64,000 nt of DNA from Flavihumibacter profundi (GTDB lineage Bacteria; Bacteroidota; Bacteroidia; Chitinophagales; Chitinophagaceae). Where the stretch lies: the NCBI RefSeq assembly GCF_020076305.1, contig NZ_JAIQXE010000001.1:124001-188000 (forward strand), written 5' to 3'. Every line of letters begins with the position of its first letter. Position 1 is the first letter of the stretch. Below, piece by piece: positions 47,258-56,308 of the stretch. The notes under the pieces are model-generated. The model saw only the letters and a program-made list of their open reading frames with translations. It did no database searches and was not told the DNA's origin. The position numbers and the translations under genes are program-made.

Positions 47258-48367
47258 ATGAATATGACTAATAATTTTAAAAAGACTTTTCAGATTTTTA
47301 CCGGGGTTGGACTCCTGGCTTTAACAGCATGCTCCTCAAATGAAAAAAGGGAAACTGAGGCTGTAACTAACACGCCAATTGTTGTAACAGTGGGAACTCC
47401 TTCGGGATCTGATCAAAAGGAATTGAATATCAGCGGGAAGATTGAAGCTTCACAATCCGTTAATATCAGTACCAGGGTCATGGGTTACATTACCATGCTG
47501 AAAGTGAAAGTTGGTGATCGTGTAGCAAAAGGTCAGTTGCTGGCAACTATCAGTAACCAGGACATGCTTGCAAAAAGGGCCCAGGCAGATGCTATGATTG
47601 AAGAAGCTCAGGCTGCATTGAATAGTGCACAAAAAGACTATGACCGGTTTACTGTTTTATACAAACAGCAAAGTGCTACGGAAAAGGAATTAGACAATGT
47701 TACCCTCCAGTATAATGCAGCCAAATCAAGGTTAGAGGGTGCGAAACAAATGCGTAATGAGGTAAATGCAATGCTTGGTTATACCAATTTAAAAGCACCT
47801 TTTGCCGGAATAGTTACCCAAAAATTAGCAGAAGCCGGTAATATGGCCAACCCAGGTATGCCTATCCTGGTAATTGAGCAGAGTGGCAGCTACCAGGTAA
47901 GTGCTTCCGTTCCTGAAAATTCTATCAGCCAGATTAAGCAGGGGGGAACCGCCACTATAACTATTAGTGCAATTGGCAAATCAATTCCAGGAACTATTAC
48001 ACAGGTTAATCAATCTTCTGAGTTTACTGGTGGCCAATACCTTATAAAAGTGGCTATCGCCGATAAAGATAAAGTTGGTTTGTATGCAGGTATGTACGCA
48101 AACGTAGCCATTCCTGTGGTACAAAAAGGTACTGTTGAAATTGATGGCGACAGGTTAATGGTGCCGGTTTCCAGTATTGAATTTAAAGATCAACTGACCG
48201 GTTTATATACCATTGGTAGTAATAATACGGCATTGTTGCGTTGGGTTAGACTGGGCAAGACTTATGGAGCGAATGTTGAAGTGCTTTCCGGCCTTGGTAA
48301 AAATGAACAGTTTGTTGTAAGTGCCGATGGTAAATTATACAATGGTGCCCAGGTGAAAATTAAATAA
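47258..48367 (+). CDS. RND efflux periplasmic adaptor lipoprotein
   Basis: A 369-residue membrane-fusion protein with lipobox LTACSS (Cys at about residue 26). The barrel-sandwich start (VSINISTRVMGYITMLKVKVGDRVAKGQLLATI-like segment) and end (GYTNLKAPFAGIVTQKLAEAGNMANPG) flank a coiled coil; a beta-barrel domain follows. It bridges the TolC and RND components. 12 bases after tolC and 54 before the RND gene. Confidence 0.93.
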   Translation: MNMTNNFKKTFQIFTGVGLLALTACSSNEKRETEAVTNTPIVVTVGTPSGSDQKELNISGKIEASQSVNISTRVMGYITMLKVKVGDRVAKGQLLATISNQDMLAKRAQADAMIEEAQAALNSAQKDYDRFTVLYKQQSATEKELDNVTLQYNAAKSRLEGAKQMRNEVNAMLGYTNLKAPFAGIVTQKLAEAGNMANPGMPILVIEQSGSYQVSASVPENSISQIKQGGTATITISAIGKSIPGTITQVNQSSEFTGGQYLIKVAIADKDKVGLYAGMYANVAIPVVQKGTVEIDGDRLMVPVSSIEFKDQLTGLYTIGSNNTALLRWVRLGKTYGANVEVLSGLGKNEQFVVSADGKLYNGAQVKIK

Positions 48368-48421
48368 GAAGTATTGGTGATTGGAGCATTGTAAAATGAA
48401 TTAACGAATTAATATAATCAA

Positions 48422-51400
48422 ATGAAAAATGGTTTTTCCGGAAATATTGCAAAGGGCTTTTTGCAGTCGAAATTAACAATACTGCTGATGCTCGCCTTTC
48501 TCCTGATTGGCGGGTACAGCACCTTTTTAATTCCGCGCGAAGAAGAGCCCCAGATCAAGGTTCCAATGGCTGATATATTTATTGGCTATCCCGGAGCTGA
48601 GCCTAAAGATGTTGAAACTAAAGTTTCGGCGCCAATGGAGAAAATGATCTCCAATGTAAAGGGGGTGGAATACGTTTATTCTACCTCTATGAAAGGTCAG
48701 GCGATGCTGATTGTTCAGTTTCATGTAGGGGAAGATGTTGAACGTTCACTGGTTAAATTGTACAGTGAACTGATGAAGAATATGGATAAAATGCCCCAGG
48801 GGGTTACCATGCCACTCATTAAAACAAGGGCCATCGATGATGTTCCGGTGTTGGGCTTAACCCTGTGGAGTGATTCCTACGATGATTACCGATTGAAGCA
48901 GCTTGGCCAGGTATTGACAAATGAAATAAAGAAAGTTCCCGATGTTTCTGACGTTAATATATTGGGAGGCAGGAGCCGCGAGGTGAGGGTATTCCTTGAT
49001 AAAATAAAAATGGCTGAGAACCATGTTGATTTTTTATCTGTAAGCAAACAAATCCAGGGTGGAAATGCACAGATGCAAAGTGGCAATCTCCTGCAACAGG
49101 ATACTGCTTTTTCAGTGGAAACAGGGAATTTCCTGACTAATTCCGATGATGTTGCTAACCTGGTGGTGGGATTAAACCAACAGCAGCCGGTATACCTCAA
49201 ACAAATCGCAAAGGTTGAAGACGGACCGGAAACATCAAGTCAATACGTGTTGTTTGGATATGGAAAGGCAGATACGTTGAATTCAGCGAAATTCAAATCA
49301 AATTACCCTGCAATTACTTTAAGTATCGCCAAGAAGAAGGGTGCTGATGCAATGAAATTGTCCCAGCAAATTATCTCAAAAGTTGATCACCTTAAAAAGG
49401 ATTTAATTCCTGCTGATGTTCAATTGACTGTTTCCAGGAATTACGGTGAAACAGCTTCTGATAAAGTGTCGGAATTACTATTCCATTTATTTATTTCAAT
49501 TGTTGTTGTTACAGCATTCGTAATGCTGGCTATGGGCTGGCGCGGCGGACTGGTGGTGTTCTTGTCTGTTCCCGTAACGTTTGCGCTAACATTGTTCAGT
49601 TATTACTTCATGGATTATACATTGAACCGTATAACCCTGTTTGCACTTGTATTTATTACGGGTATTGTGGTGGATGATTCCATTATTATAGCAGAGAATA
49701 TGCACAGGCATTTTAAGATGAAAAAACTGCCACCGCTGCAGGCCGCAATCTATGCTATTAATGAAGTGGGTAATCCTACAATCCTGGCCACTTTTACAGT
49801 TGTCGCGGCAGTATTGCCAATGGCCTTTGTATCTGGAATGATGGGCCCTTATATGAGCCCGATGCCAATAGGTGCATCTATTGCGATGATGCTTTCCTTG
49901 GTAGTGGCTTTAACACTTACACCATACCTCGGTTATATATTCCTTCGTGAAAAAGAAAAAAAGGGTGTGGCGCATGAGGAGAGCAAACCATTGTCACTTG
50001 AAGAGAGCGGTATTTATAAAATTTATCGTTCGTTTATTCACCCAATGCTGGAAACAAGGTGGAAGCGCTGGACATTTATCGTTAGCATAGTTGTCATTTT
50101 GCTTGGGTCTCTGTCAATGTTCTATACAAAGGCAGTGGCAGTAAAAATGCTGCCTTTCGATAACAAGAATGAATTCCAGGTTGTAATTGATATGCCGGAA
50201 GGAACAACCCTGGAGAAGTCCCAGGCCGTTGCGAAAGATATCGCTGGTTATATTTCAATGCAACCTATGGTTGAAAATTACCAGGTTTATATTGGTACTG
50301 CAGCTCCTATAAGCTTTAACGGGCTCGTAAGGCACTATGATTTGCGTCGCGGTGAAAATGTGGCAGATATACAGGTTAATTTGGTCGACAAGAAGGATAG
50401 GAAAATTCAGAGTCACGATATCGCTAAGGAAATGCGTGGACCTATCCAGGCCATTGCAAAAAAATACAATGCCAATGTGAAAATTGTTGAAGTGCCACCT
50501 GGTCCCCCGGTATTATCTACTTTGGTCGCTGAAATATATGGACCAGATTATAAGGAGCAGGTAAAAATTGCCTCACAGGTCAAGTCCTTGTTTAATAATA
50601 CCAAAGATGTTGTTGATGTGGACTGGATGGTTGAAGACGACCAGCCTGAATACCATATAGAGGTTGATAAAGAAAAAGCTATGAAATACGGAGTCACTGC
50701 GGCACAGGTTACAAACACCATTAACGCAGCGCTTTCCGGAATGCCAGTTGGGAATATTTACCAGCCTGCTTCGTATAACCAGACAATTATAAAGCTGCAA
50801 TTAAGTGATTCGGACAAATCAGATATCAACGATATCCTCGATTTGAAAATTACCGGAATGCAGGGAAATAGTGTGCCTGTGCGGGATGTAGTAACAGTTG
50901 CCAGGCAAATCAGGCAGAAAAGTATTTATCGCAAGAACCAGAAAGAGGTAGTATACGTATTAGCTGATATGGCCGGTAAACTGGAAAGTCCGTCATATGC
51001 TATTTCTAATATCTCTGATAGTTTGAAAAATATTCAGGTTGCCAAAGGCTTTTCAATTAAGGAAGAATACACTCACCAGCCAGAACTTGAGGATAATTAT
51101 TCAATTAAATGGGATGGAGAATGGCAAATTACTTTTGAAGTGTTCAGGGATCTTGGTATTGCATTTTTGGTAGTAATCATAATGATCTATATACTGATCG
51201 TAGGATGGTTCCAGAATTTTACAGTGCCACTGGTAATGCTGGCAGCAATTCCATTATCATTAGTGGGAATTGTTTTGGGACACTGGATGATGCATGCATA
51301 TTTTACCGCTACCTCCATGATCGGATTCATTGCATTAGCCGGGGTGATGGTAAGGAATTCAGTACTGCTGATTGACTTTATCAATATACGCTTAAGGGAA

Positions 51401-51631
51401 GGTGTTCCATTGAAGCAGGCTATTATCGAAGCCGGTGCAGTGAGAACAACACCAATTTTGTTAACAGCTGGTGCAGTTGCATTAGGCGCAGTGATCATTT
51501 TGTTTGACCCGATATTCCAGGGACTCGCAATTTCACTGATGGGCGGTACAATTACCTCAACCTTTTTGACCTTATTGGTTGTGCCTTTACTGTATTATAG
51601 GATGATGAGAAAAAAATACCCTGAACAATAA
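48422..51631 (+). CDS. RND-family efflux permease
   Basis: A 1069-residue inner-membrane proton antiporter of the AcrB/MdtB type with twelve membrane segments and two large periplasmic loops. The first helix region FLIPREEEPQIKVP, the TM4 motif GIVVDDSIIIAENMHRH containing the proton-relay Asp pair, and the second-half FIALAGVMVRNSVLLIDFINIR are visible. Metal (CzcA) or drug/lipid substrate cannot be fixed from sequence. Regulated with sulfur genes, so it might export a sulfur-stress product, which is inference. Confidence 0.93.
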   Translation: MKNGFSGNIAKGFLQSKLTILLMLAFLLIGGYSTFLIPREEEPQIKVPMADIFIGYPGAEPKDVETKVSAPMEKMISNVKGVEYVYSTSMKGQAMLIVQFHVGEDVERSLVKLYSELMKNMDKMPQGVTMPLIKTRAIDDVPVLGLTLWSDSYDDYRLKQLGQVLTNEIKKVPDVSDVNILGGRSREVRVFLDKIKMAENHVDFLSVSKQIQGGNAQMQSGNLLQQDTAFSVETGNFLTNSDDVANLVVGLNQQQPVYLKQIAKVEDGPETSSQYVLFGYGKADTLNSAKFKSNYPAITLSIAKKKGADAMKLSQQIISKVDHLKKDLIPADVQLTVSRNYGETASDKVSELLFHLFISIVVVTAFVMLAMGWRGGLVVFLSVPVTFALTLFSYYFMDYTLNRITLFALVFITGIVVDDSIIIAENMHRHFKMKKLPPLQAAIYAINEVGNPTILATFTVVAAVLPMAFVSGMMGPYMSPMPIGASIAMMLSLVVALTLTPYLGYIFLREKEKKGVAHEESKPLSLEESGIYKIYRSFIHPMLETRWKRWTFIVSIVVILLGSLSMFYTKAVAVKMLPFDNKNEFQVVIDMPEGTTLEKSQAVAKDIAGYISMQPMVENYQVYIGTAAPISFNGLVRHYDLRRGENVADIQVNLVDKKDRKIQSHDIAKEMRGPIQAIAKKYNANVKIVEVPPGPPVLSTLVAEIYGPDYKEQVKIASQVKSLFNNTKDVVDVDWMVEDDQPEYHIEVDKEKAMKYGVTAAQVTNTINAALSGMPVGNIYQPASYNQTIIKLQLSDSDKSDINDILDLKITGMQGNSVPVRDVVTVARQIRQKSIYRKNQKEVVYVLADMAGKLESPSYAISNISDSLKNIQVAKGFSIKEEYTHQPELEDNYSIKWDGEWQITFEVFRDLGIAFLVVIIMIYILIVGWFQNFTVPLVMLAAIPLSLVGIVLGHWMMHAYFTATSMIGFIALAGVMVRNSVLLIDFINIRLREGVPLKQAIIEAGAVRTTPILLTAGAVALGAVIILFDPIFQGLAISLMGGTITSTFLTLLVVPLLYYRMMRKKYPEQ

Positions 51632-51641
51632 ATTTGACTAT

Positions 51642-51950
51642 ATGAAATTATTTATAATAACCTGTTTGAAAGAATACCAGGAAGATGTTCAAAAAATATT
51701 TAAAAAGGCCCTGATTAATGCCTTTAGTGTGACAGATGTAATTGGATTTAAGGATAATAATCTTCATCCAAACCCTTTGGGGGAGTGGTTTGCCAGTGGC
51801 GATGAAAAATTTGATTCTGTTATGATATTCAGCTTTACTACTGAGGAAAATGCTGAAAATGGGCTGGAGTTGATCAGGATCTATAATGAAACTAATAACA
51901 GCGGATTTCCTGTCAGGGCATTTTTAGTCCCTGTTGAAAAGTCTTTGTAG
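51642..51950 (+). CDS. Small conserved protein of unknown function in the efflux operon
   Basis: A 102-residue soluble protein beginning MKLFIITCLKEYQEDVQKIF and containing GFKDNNLHPNPLGEWFASGDEKFDSVMIF. The alternation of short beta strands and helices suggests a ferredoxin-like or PII-like fold. It starts 10 bases after the RND stop, so it belongs to the pump transcript. I do not recognise a family. Confidence 0.75.
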   Translation: MKLFIITCLKEYQEDVQKIFKKALINAFSVTDVIGFKDNNLHPNPLGEWFASGDEKFDSVMIFSFTTEENAENGLELIRIYNETNNSGFPVRAFLVPVEKSL

Positions 51951-51989
51951 TTAGGATTCTTATTCTGAAAATTTATTAAATGAAATAAA

Positions 51990-52172
51990 ATGAGAGAAAA
52001 AATAGTTCGTTCCGTTGCAGGAATTATGATTTTACTAAGTGTGTCCCTGGCTTATTTTGTCGGTATTCACTGGCTCCTGCTGGGTGTATTTGTTGGTGTG
52101 AACCTGTTGCAGAGCAGTTTTACGAATTTTTGCCCTTTGGAAAAAATCCTGGACAAGCTGAAGATTGATTGA
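51990..52172 (+). CDS. YgaP-like (DUF2892) inner-membrane protein
   Basis: A 60-residue protein, almost all hydrophobic (VAGIMILLSVSLAYFVGIHWLLL, LGVFVGVNLLQSSFTNFCP). The motif NLLQSSFTNFCPLEKIL is the end of the DUF2892 membrane hairpin of YgaP, where it is normally fused to rhodanese. Here it is separate. It follows the unknown small gene by 39 bases. Role probably in sulfide or sulfane-sulfur handling at the membrane. Confidence 0.85.
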   Translation: MREKIVRSVAGIMILLSVSLAYFVGIHWLLLGVFVGVNLLQSSFTNFCPLEKILDKLKID

Positions 52173-52193
52173 TCATAAGTGCCGGAGCTATAC

Positions 52194-52238
52194 AGTAACA
52201 AAAGTTACTGACACATTTTAATTACTAATTTAATTTTG
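52194..52238 (+). promoter_or_regulatory. Crp/Fnr-like operator and -7 box, thioredoxin promoter
   Basis: AGTAACAAAAGTTACT at 52194-52209 has perfect 6-bp arms; centre 52201.5 lies 29.5 bp before TAATTTTG (52231). The ATG of the thioredoxin gene is at 52257. Same spacing as in the three other promoters of the locus. Confidence 0.7.
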
Positions 52239-52256
52239 TAGTAAATAGTTATAAAT

Positions 52257-52652
52257 ATGGCAACAATACAACTGACAACTCAGGGGTTTAAGGAAAATAT
52301 ATTTAATTACGAAACAGAACAAGATTGGAAGTACCAGGGAGCATTGCCTGCAATAATTGATTTTTATGCTGACTGGTGCGGGCCATGTAAAATGGTAGCT
52401 CCAATTCTTGAAGAGCTTTCGAAGGAATATGAAGGCAGGCTTGTTATATATAAAGTGAATACAGATATTGAGCAGGAATTGTCGGCCGTATTTGGTATCC
52501 AAAGTATTCCTACAATTCTGTTTATTGGAGTTGATGGCGAACCAATGATGCAGCCAGGAGCCTTTCCCAAACATGTGTTCAAACAAGTAATTGAAGAAAG
52601 ATTACTTGTTCCTGTTACAAACGAATTGGGCGATAACCAGATTGACTTATAG
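52257..52652 (+). CDS. Thioredoxin
   Basis: A 131-residue cytosolic thioredoxin with DWCGPCKM (Cys41, Cys44), the cis-Pro loop SIPTILFIGVDG and FAVFGI-type core. It reduces disulfides or persulfides and may recycle the rhodanese or dioxygenase partners of this locus. It ends 1 base before the convergent GH127 gene. Confidence 0.95.
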   Translation: MATIQLTTQGFKENIFNYETEQDWKYQGALPAIIDFYADWCGPCKMVAPILEELSKEYEGRLVIYKVNTDIEQELSAVFGIQSIPTILFIGVDGEPMMQPGAFPKHVFKQVIEERLLVPVTNELGDNQIDL

Positions 52653-52653
52653 T

Positions 52654-54654
52654 TTAGTCCGTTAAAGGGAATTCACTTATTCTTAAGGTAGTACAACCAT
52701 AAGGTATTAGTGTAATTAATTCTTCCGGGGCGCCATTGCTGGCTGCCCTGCTGATGGGTAATTTACCTGCCGAATTGTTGTACTCCTTCCATTGCATTAA
52801 GCGTTTCCCTTTGACCGTAATACTTATTGGTGCATTTTGTAAATTCCAGGGCATGTCAGCAACTGTTTTCTTTTCTGTTATTTTAAACTGGCTTTTCCGG
52901 ACAGACTCATCTGTGATCCCATAATTCCAGGGTGATTTTGGAAGCACTTCATAAAAAGCTTGTGGAAAATCATTGTTCTTACCGGATTTCCATTCCTCCT
53001 CAATTTTTAGCGCATACAACAATGGCCCCCGTTCAATTGCTATCGAGTTTTCTGCCCAGCGGCTGGTATGTATTTCCATTGGCAATTGCAGGTCCAGGAT
53101 ATCTCCTTTTTTCCAGGTCCTGTTAATCACTATAACCTGGTTTCCGGCAGGTTGCTCAATTATTTCTCCATTTACCCTGATGACCGCTTTCTTACACCAG
53201 GCAGGTATGCGCAGGTGAAAAGGCATGGAAACTGATTGGTTGGTGGTATAGGTAAATTTTATATGGTCATCAAACGGGTAATTTGTTTCCTCGGTAAAGC
53301 TAATGGTGTTTCCTCCACGAACTTTTAGTTTTACATCACTGCTGCCGTAAACTAAGGCTGCAACACCTTCATCAGCAGTGGCGTACCATAAATTCTGTAC
53401 ATATTTGGGATATCCCTGGTGCATATTGGCTGTGCAGCATGGGTAGCCTGTAAGGACACCAAACACAAGACGGCCATCAATATCATCAAAGAAATTCCGG
53501 TGATCATATGTGACTTTTATCTGGTTGGGTTGTTGAAAATATTGGCGTAGGGTAAATTTATCATTGTGTTGCGCCGGTAAAACATTGAAGGCGATTTTTT
53601 CTAAGTAGTCAGCATAAGCCACATCCCCCGTGATAGGTAGCATACTTTCAAAGGAAAACATCATTTCCACCGCACTGCATAGTTCTGATCCCTGTGTAGG
53701 GTCATTGCCATGCATTGACTCATCGGCACCATACATGCCATTGGCGAAGCCATGGACTTTCCTGATGGTTTCCAGTCCTGTTTTCACCGAAGCCAGGTAG
53801 CTGCTGTCACCTGTACGCTGGTAATATATTACCGGCGTTTTAATACCCTGGGCTACGTTTACACAATGTAGTTGGGGAAAAGGATTCACCGTTGCCAGGG
53901 TGCCGTCTGTGAAAATTGATTTCCAGGGGGTGGTTTGTTTATAGATCAGGTCGCCTAATTCTATAAGAAAAGGCTCTTTGGTTATATTGTATAACCAATA
54001 AACAACAGCAAGGTTATCGCCTCCCCGCTGGGCACCCCAGAAGGTCCAATGGTCTAAGGGTTGCTGGGGAAGATGGAGGAGCATATATTTAAAATATCCC
54101 GACATCAGCTTCAGTACCCTTTTGTCTTCTGTTGCTGAATAATATTGCTGCAATACTTTCAACATCACCATTTTGGGCCACCAGTCTTCATGGTCAGTAT
54201 TTTGTACACCTTTTACACTGGGCAAAGGTTTGGTCGGTGGTCGCGGGCCGAAATAGCCATCTTCCCGCTGGTTGGCAATACTCCATTCAATCCATTGCTG
54301 TGCTTTATCCTTTAATTGCTGGTCGTTGAGTATATAGGCTAAAGGCACCAGCCCATCTAGCCAATAAGGGCCCCGTTCCCAGGCATCGCCATTTCCACCC
54401 AACCAGGCATTGGCGGGACCGCAAACTTCTTTATAAACACTATCAAGATTGCTGGTAAGTCCAGCCCTTTGTAATTCCAACATTTTTAAAAGCCAGCCCT
54501 TTGGTTGTATGCTCCCCAGCGGAAGTGCAACATAAGCTTGTGGTTGCAGCGGCGCCTGGTTGGTAATATAGTAAGGGTTGGATTGGGCCTGGCTAAAAAG
54601 GCTACAATAACAAATGGTAATAAGTGCAAGGTATTGAATGACTCTGTATTTCAT
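52654..54654 (-). CDS. GH127-type beta-L-arabinofuranosidase-domain protein
   Basis: A 666-residue secreted protein with a signal peptide (ends about LFSQAQ). The (alpha/alpha)6 barrel hallmarks are WLDGLVPLAYIL, WGAQRGGDNLAVVYWLYN, and the metal/cysteine centre: Glu324 and Cys326 in SELCSAVE, and Cys406-Cys407 in YPCCTANMHQGYPK, matching the Zn-Cys site of GH127, whose nucleophile is a cysteine. A beta-sandwich C-terminal region follows. The family hydrolyses beta-L-arabinofuranosides of plant glycans. No operon partner on this strand. Confidence 0.9.
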   Translation of the reverse strand: MKYRVIQYLALITICYCSLFSQAQSNPYYITNQAPLQPQAYVALPLGSIQPKGWLLKMLELQRAGLTSNLDSVYKEVCGPANAWLGGNGDAWERGPYWLDGLVPLAYILNDQQLKDKAQQWIEWSIANQREDGYFGPRPPTKPLPSVKGVQNTDHEDWWPKMVMLKVLQQYYSATEDKRVLKLMSGYFKYMLLHLPQQPLDHWTFWGAQRGGDNLAVVYWLYNITKEPFLIELGDLIYKQTTPWKSIFTDGTLATVNPFPQLHCVNVAQGIKTPVIYYQRTGDSSYLASVKTGLETIRKVHGFANGMYGADESMHGNDPTQGSELCSAVEMMFSFESMLPITGDVAYADYLEKIAFNVLPAQHNDKFTLRQYFQQPNQIKVTYDHRNFFDDIDGRLVFGVLTGYPCCTANMHQGYPKYVQNLWYATADEGVAALVYGSSDVKLKVRGGNTISFTEETNYPFDDHIKFTYTTNQSVSMPFHLRIPAWCKKAVIRVNGEIIEQPAGNQVIVINRTWKKGDILDLQLPMEIHTSRWAENSIAIERGPLLYALKIEEEWKSGKNNDFPQAFYEVLPKSPWNYGITDESVRKSQFKITEKKTVADMPWNLQNAPISITVKGKRLMQWKEYNNSAGKLPISRAASNGAPEELITLIPYGCTTLRISEFPLTD

Positions 54655-54723
54655 AATTCACTTCGCTTAAGCAATGCGCATATGAAGTAACAGAATAATT
54701 TGGTCATTTCTACTTTAGCGAAG

Positions 54724-55164
54724 CTATTTTGTTATTTTCTTAAATACTGACCATTCAATTGAACCAATACTTTCAAGGATCTCTTTCTCATCACTATTTT
54801 CAATAGTTACATAATATTTTGTTTCACCATGGGTTGTGTATTGAAACAAATCAGTTATCCAGTAGTTTGGAAAGTTATTTCCTAATGATTCATGGAGCTG
54901 GGTGGGAAGCTCAGTAGAAATGATATTTCGGGTAACTGCAATTATATGCCCATCCTTAGCAAAGACAGCATTCAATGCTAATCCGTTCATCCAGAACGAA
55001 GCTTTGTAATAGGTATTTATTTTTTCCCAGGTGACATCTGTAGCATTTGCGAATTTTGATGAAAAATTATTAAGTACATTTTTGTCAATACCATCACTAT
55101 AAGCGAATGAACTTGTTGCCAAAAGTGTAAAAATGGTTATGATGGTGAATATTTTCTTTTTCAT
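54724..55164 (-). CDS. PepSY-like secreted small protein
   Basis: A 146-residue exported protein. The ATG at 55164 gives a clean signal peptide (MKKKIFTIITIFTLLATSSFA); an upstream non-ATG frame would add 24 residues. The mature part, FSSKFANATDVTWEKINTYYKASFWMNG and YYVTIENSDEKEILES, resembles the beta-lactamase-inhibitor-like/PepSY-like fold found in pairs in many Bacteroidota proteins. No enzyme motif. Function unknown. Confidence 0.7.
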   Translation of the reverse strand: MKKKIFTIITIFTLLATSSFAYSDGIDKNVLNNFSSKFANATDVTWEKINTYYKASFWMNGLALNAVFAKDGHIIAVTRNIISTELPTQLHESLGNNFPNYWITDLFQYTTHGETKYYVTIENSDEKEILESIGSIEWSVFKKITK

Positions 55165-55359
55165 TTTTTCTGTTTTTATGGTAATGAAATTTATTTTCTG
55201 AATCAATTGCATAACAAATGTACATACCTGTTTCACTGGTTATTGACAAATGAGATGAAACGGAAAGAAGATGCGATAAATCATGGAAAGCATAGGGTTA
55301 TTTCTGATATACCTTATTAACAGTCGCCCGGGTTGGATTCTATTTGTATATTTATTGGC

Positions 55360-56280
55360 ATGAAAAGAAGTTTACTATTCCTTGCAGTTTTAATAGTGGG
55401 CTCGCTGGAACTGGCAGCCCAAAAAATTATCCCTTTATACGACAAAGCCATACCTAATTCTATTCCTTACAATATGAAGGAAACCACATTGTATTGGGAG
55501 GGTAAGTTTGGTGGCTACCAAAGTATTTCCTATCCGACACTGGAAATTTACCTGCCTGCAAAGGGAAAGGGCAATGGTGCTGCTGTAGTAATCTGCCCGG
55601 GTGGCGGATATGGTATGTCAAGTTACCAGAAAGAAGGGATCAATATCGCCAAAACCTTTATCAGCCATGGTGTTGCTGCATTCATCTTAAAATACCGCCT
55701 GCCTTCAGACTCCATAATGCAGGATAAAAGTATTGGCCCATTGCAGGATGCGCAGCAAGCTGTTAAACTTGTAAGGCAAAGAGCTGCTGAATGGGGTGTA
55801 GATACCCATAAAATTGGTATCATGGGATTTTCTGCAGGAGGCCATCTTGCATCAACAGCTGGTACTCATTTCGACTCTTCCTTTATACCGAATCCTGAAA
55901 AAACAAGCCTTCGTCCGGATTTTATGATTCTGGTATATGCGGTTATCAGTTTAACCGACAGCCTGGCACATATGGGTTCCAGGGAAAATTTACTGGGTGA
56001 TAATCCTTCACCGGAGAAAATAAAATATTTCTCCAGTGAATTGCAGGTAACAGATAATACCCCGCCAACCTGGATTACACATACAGGTGATGATAGAGTG
56101 GTGGTGGTTGACAACAGTATAGTTTTTTATAAAGCTCTTTTGCATCACCATGTACCGGCAGAAATGCACCTGTATCCGAAGGGTGACCATGGCTTTGTAC
56201 TAAGCATACCTACGGAGAAATGGATGGGCTCAATTTTTGAATGGATGAAATCAAATGGATGGCTGCTCACAAAAAAATAG
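55360..56280 (+). CDS. Alpha/beta hydrolase (acetylxylan esterase-like)
   Basis: A 306-residue exported esterase. The ATG at 55360 gives a signal peptide (LLFLAVLIVGSLELAAQ); the longer frame starts with TTG at 55333. Features are CPGGGYGMSSYQKEG (oxyanion region), the nucleophile elbow GFSAGGHLAS, and later HTGDDRVV and DHGF for Asp and His. The architecture matches esterases of polysaccharide-degrading loci. Convergent with the MFS transporter gene at 56309. Confidence 0.88.
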   Translation: MKRSLLFLAVLIVGSLELAAQKIIPLYDKAIPNSIPYNMKETTLYWEGKFGGYQSISYPTLEIYLPAKGKGNGAAVVICPGGGYGMSSYQKEGINIAKTFISHGVAAFILKYRLPSDSIMQDKSIGPLQDAQQAVKLVRQRAAEWGVDTHKIGIMGFSAGGHLASTAGTHFDSSFIPNPEKTSLRPDFMILVYAVISLTDSLAHMGSRENLLGDNPSPEKIKYFSSELQVTDNTPPTWITHTGDDRVVVVDNSIVFYKALLHHHVPAEMHLYPKGDHGFVLSIPTEKWMGSIFEWMKSNGWLLTKK

Positions 56281-56308
56281 CGTCATACATCTAAGGCTAA
56301 AGACTGGT

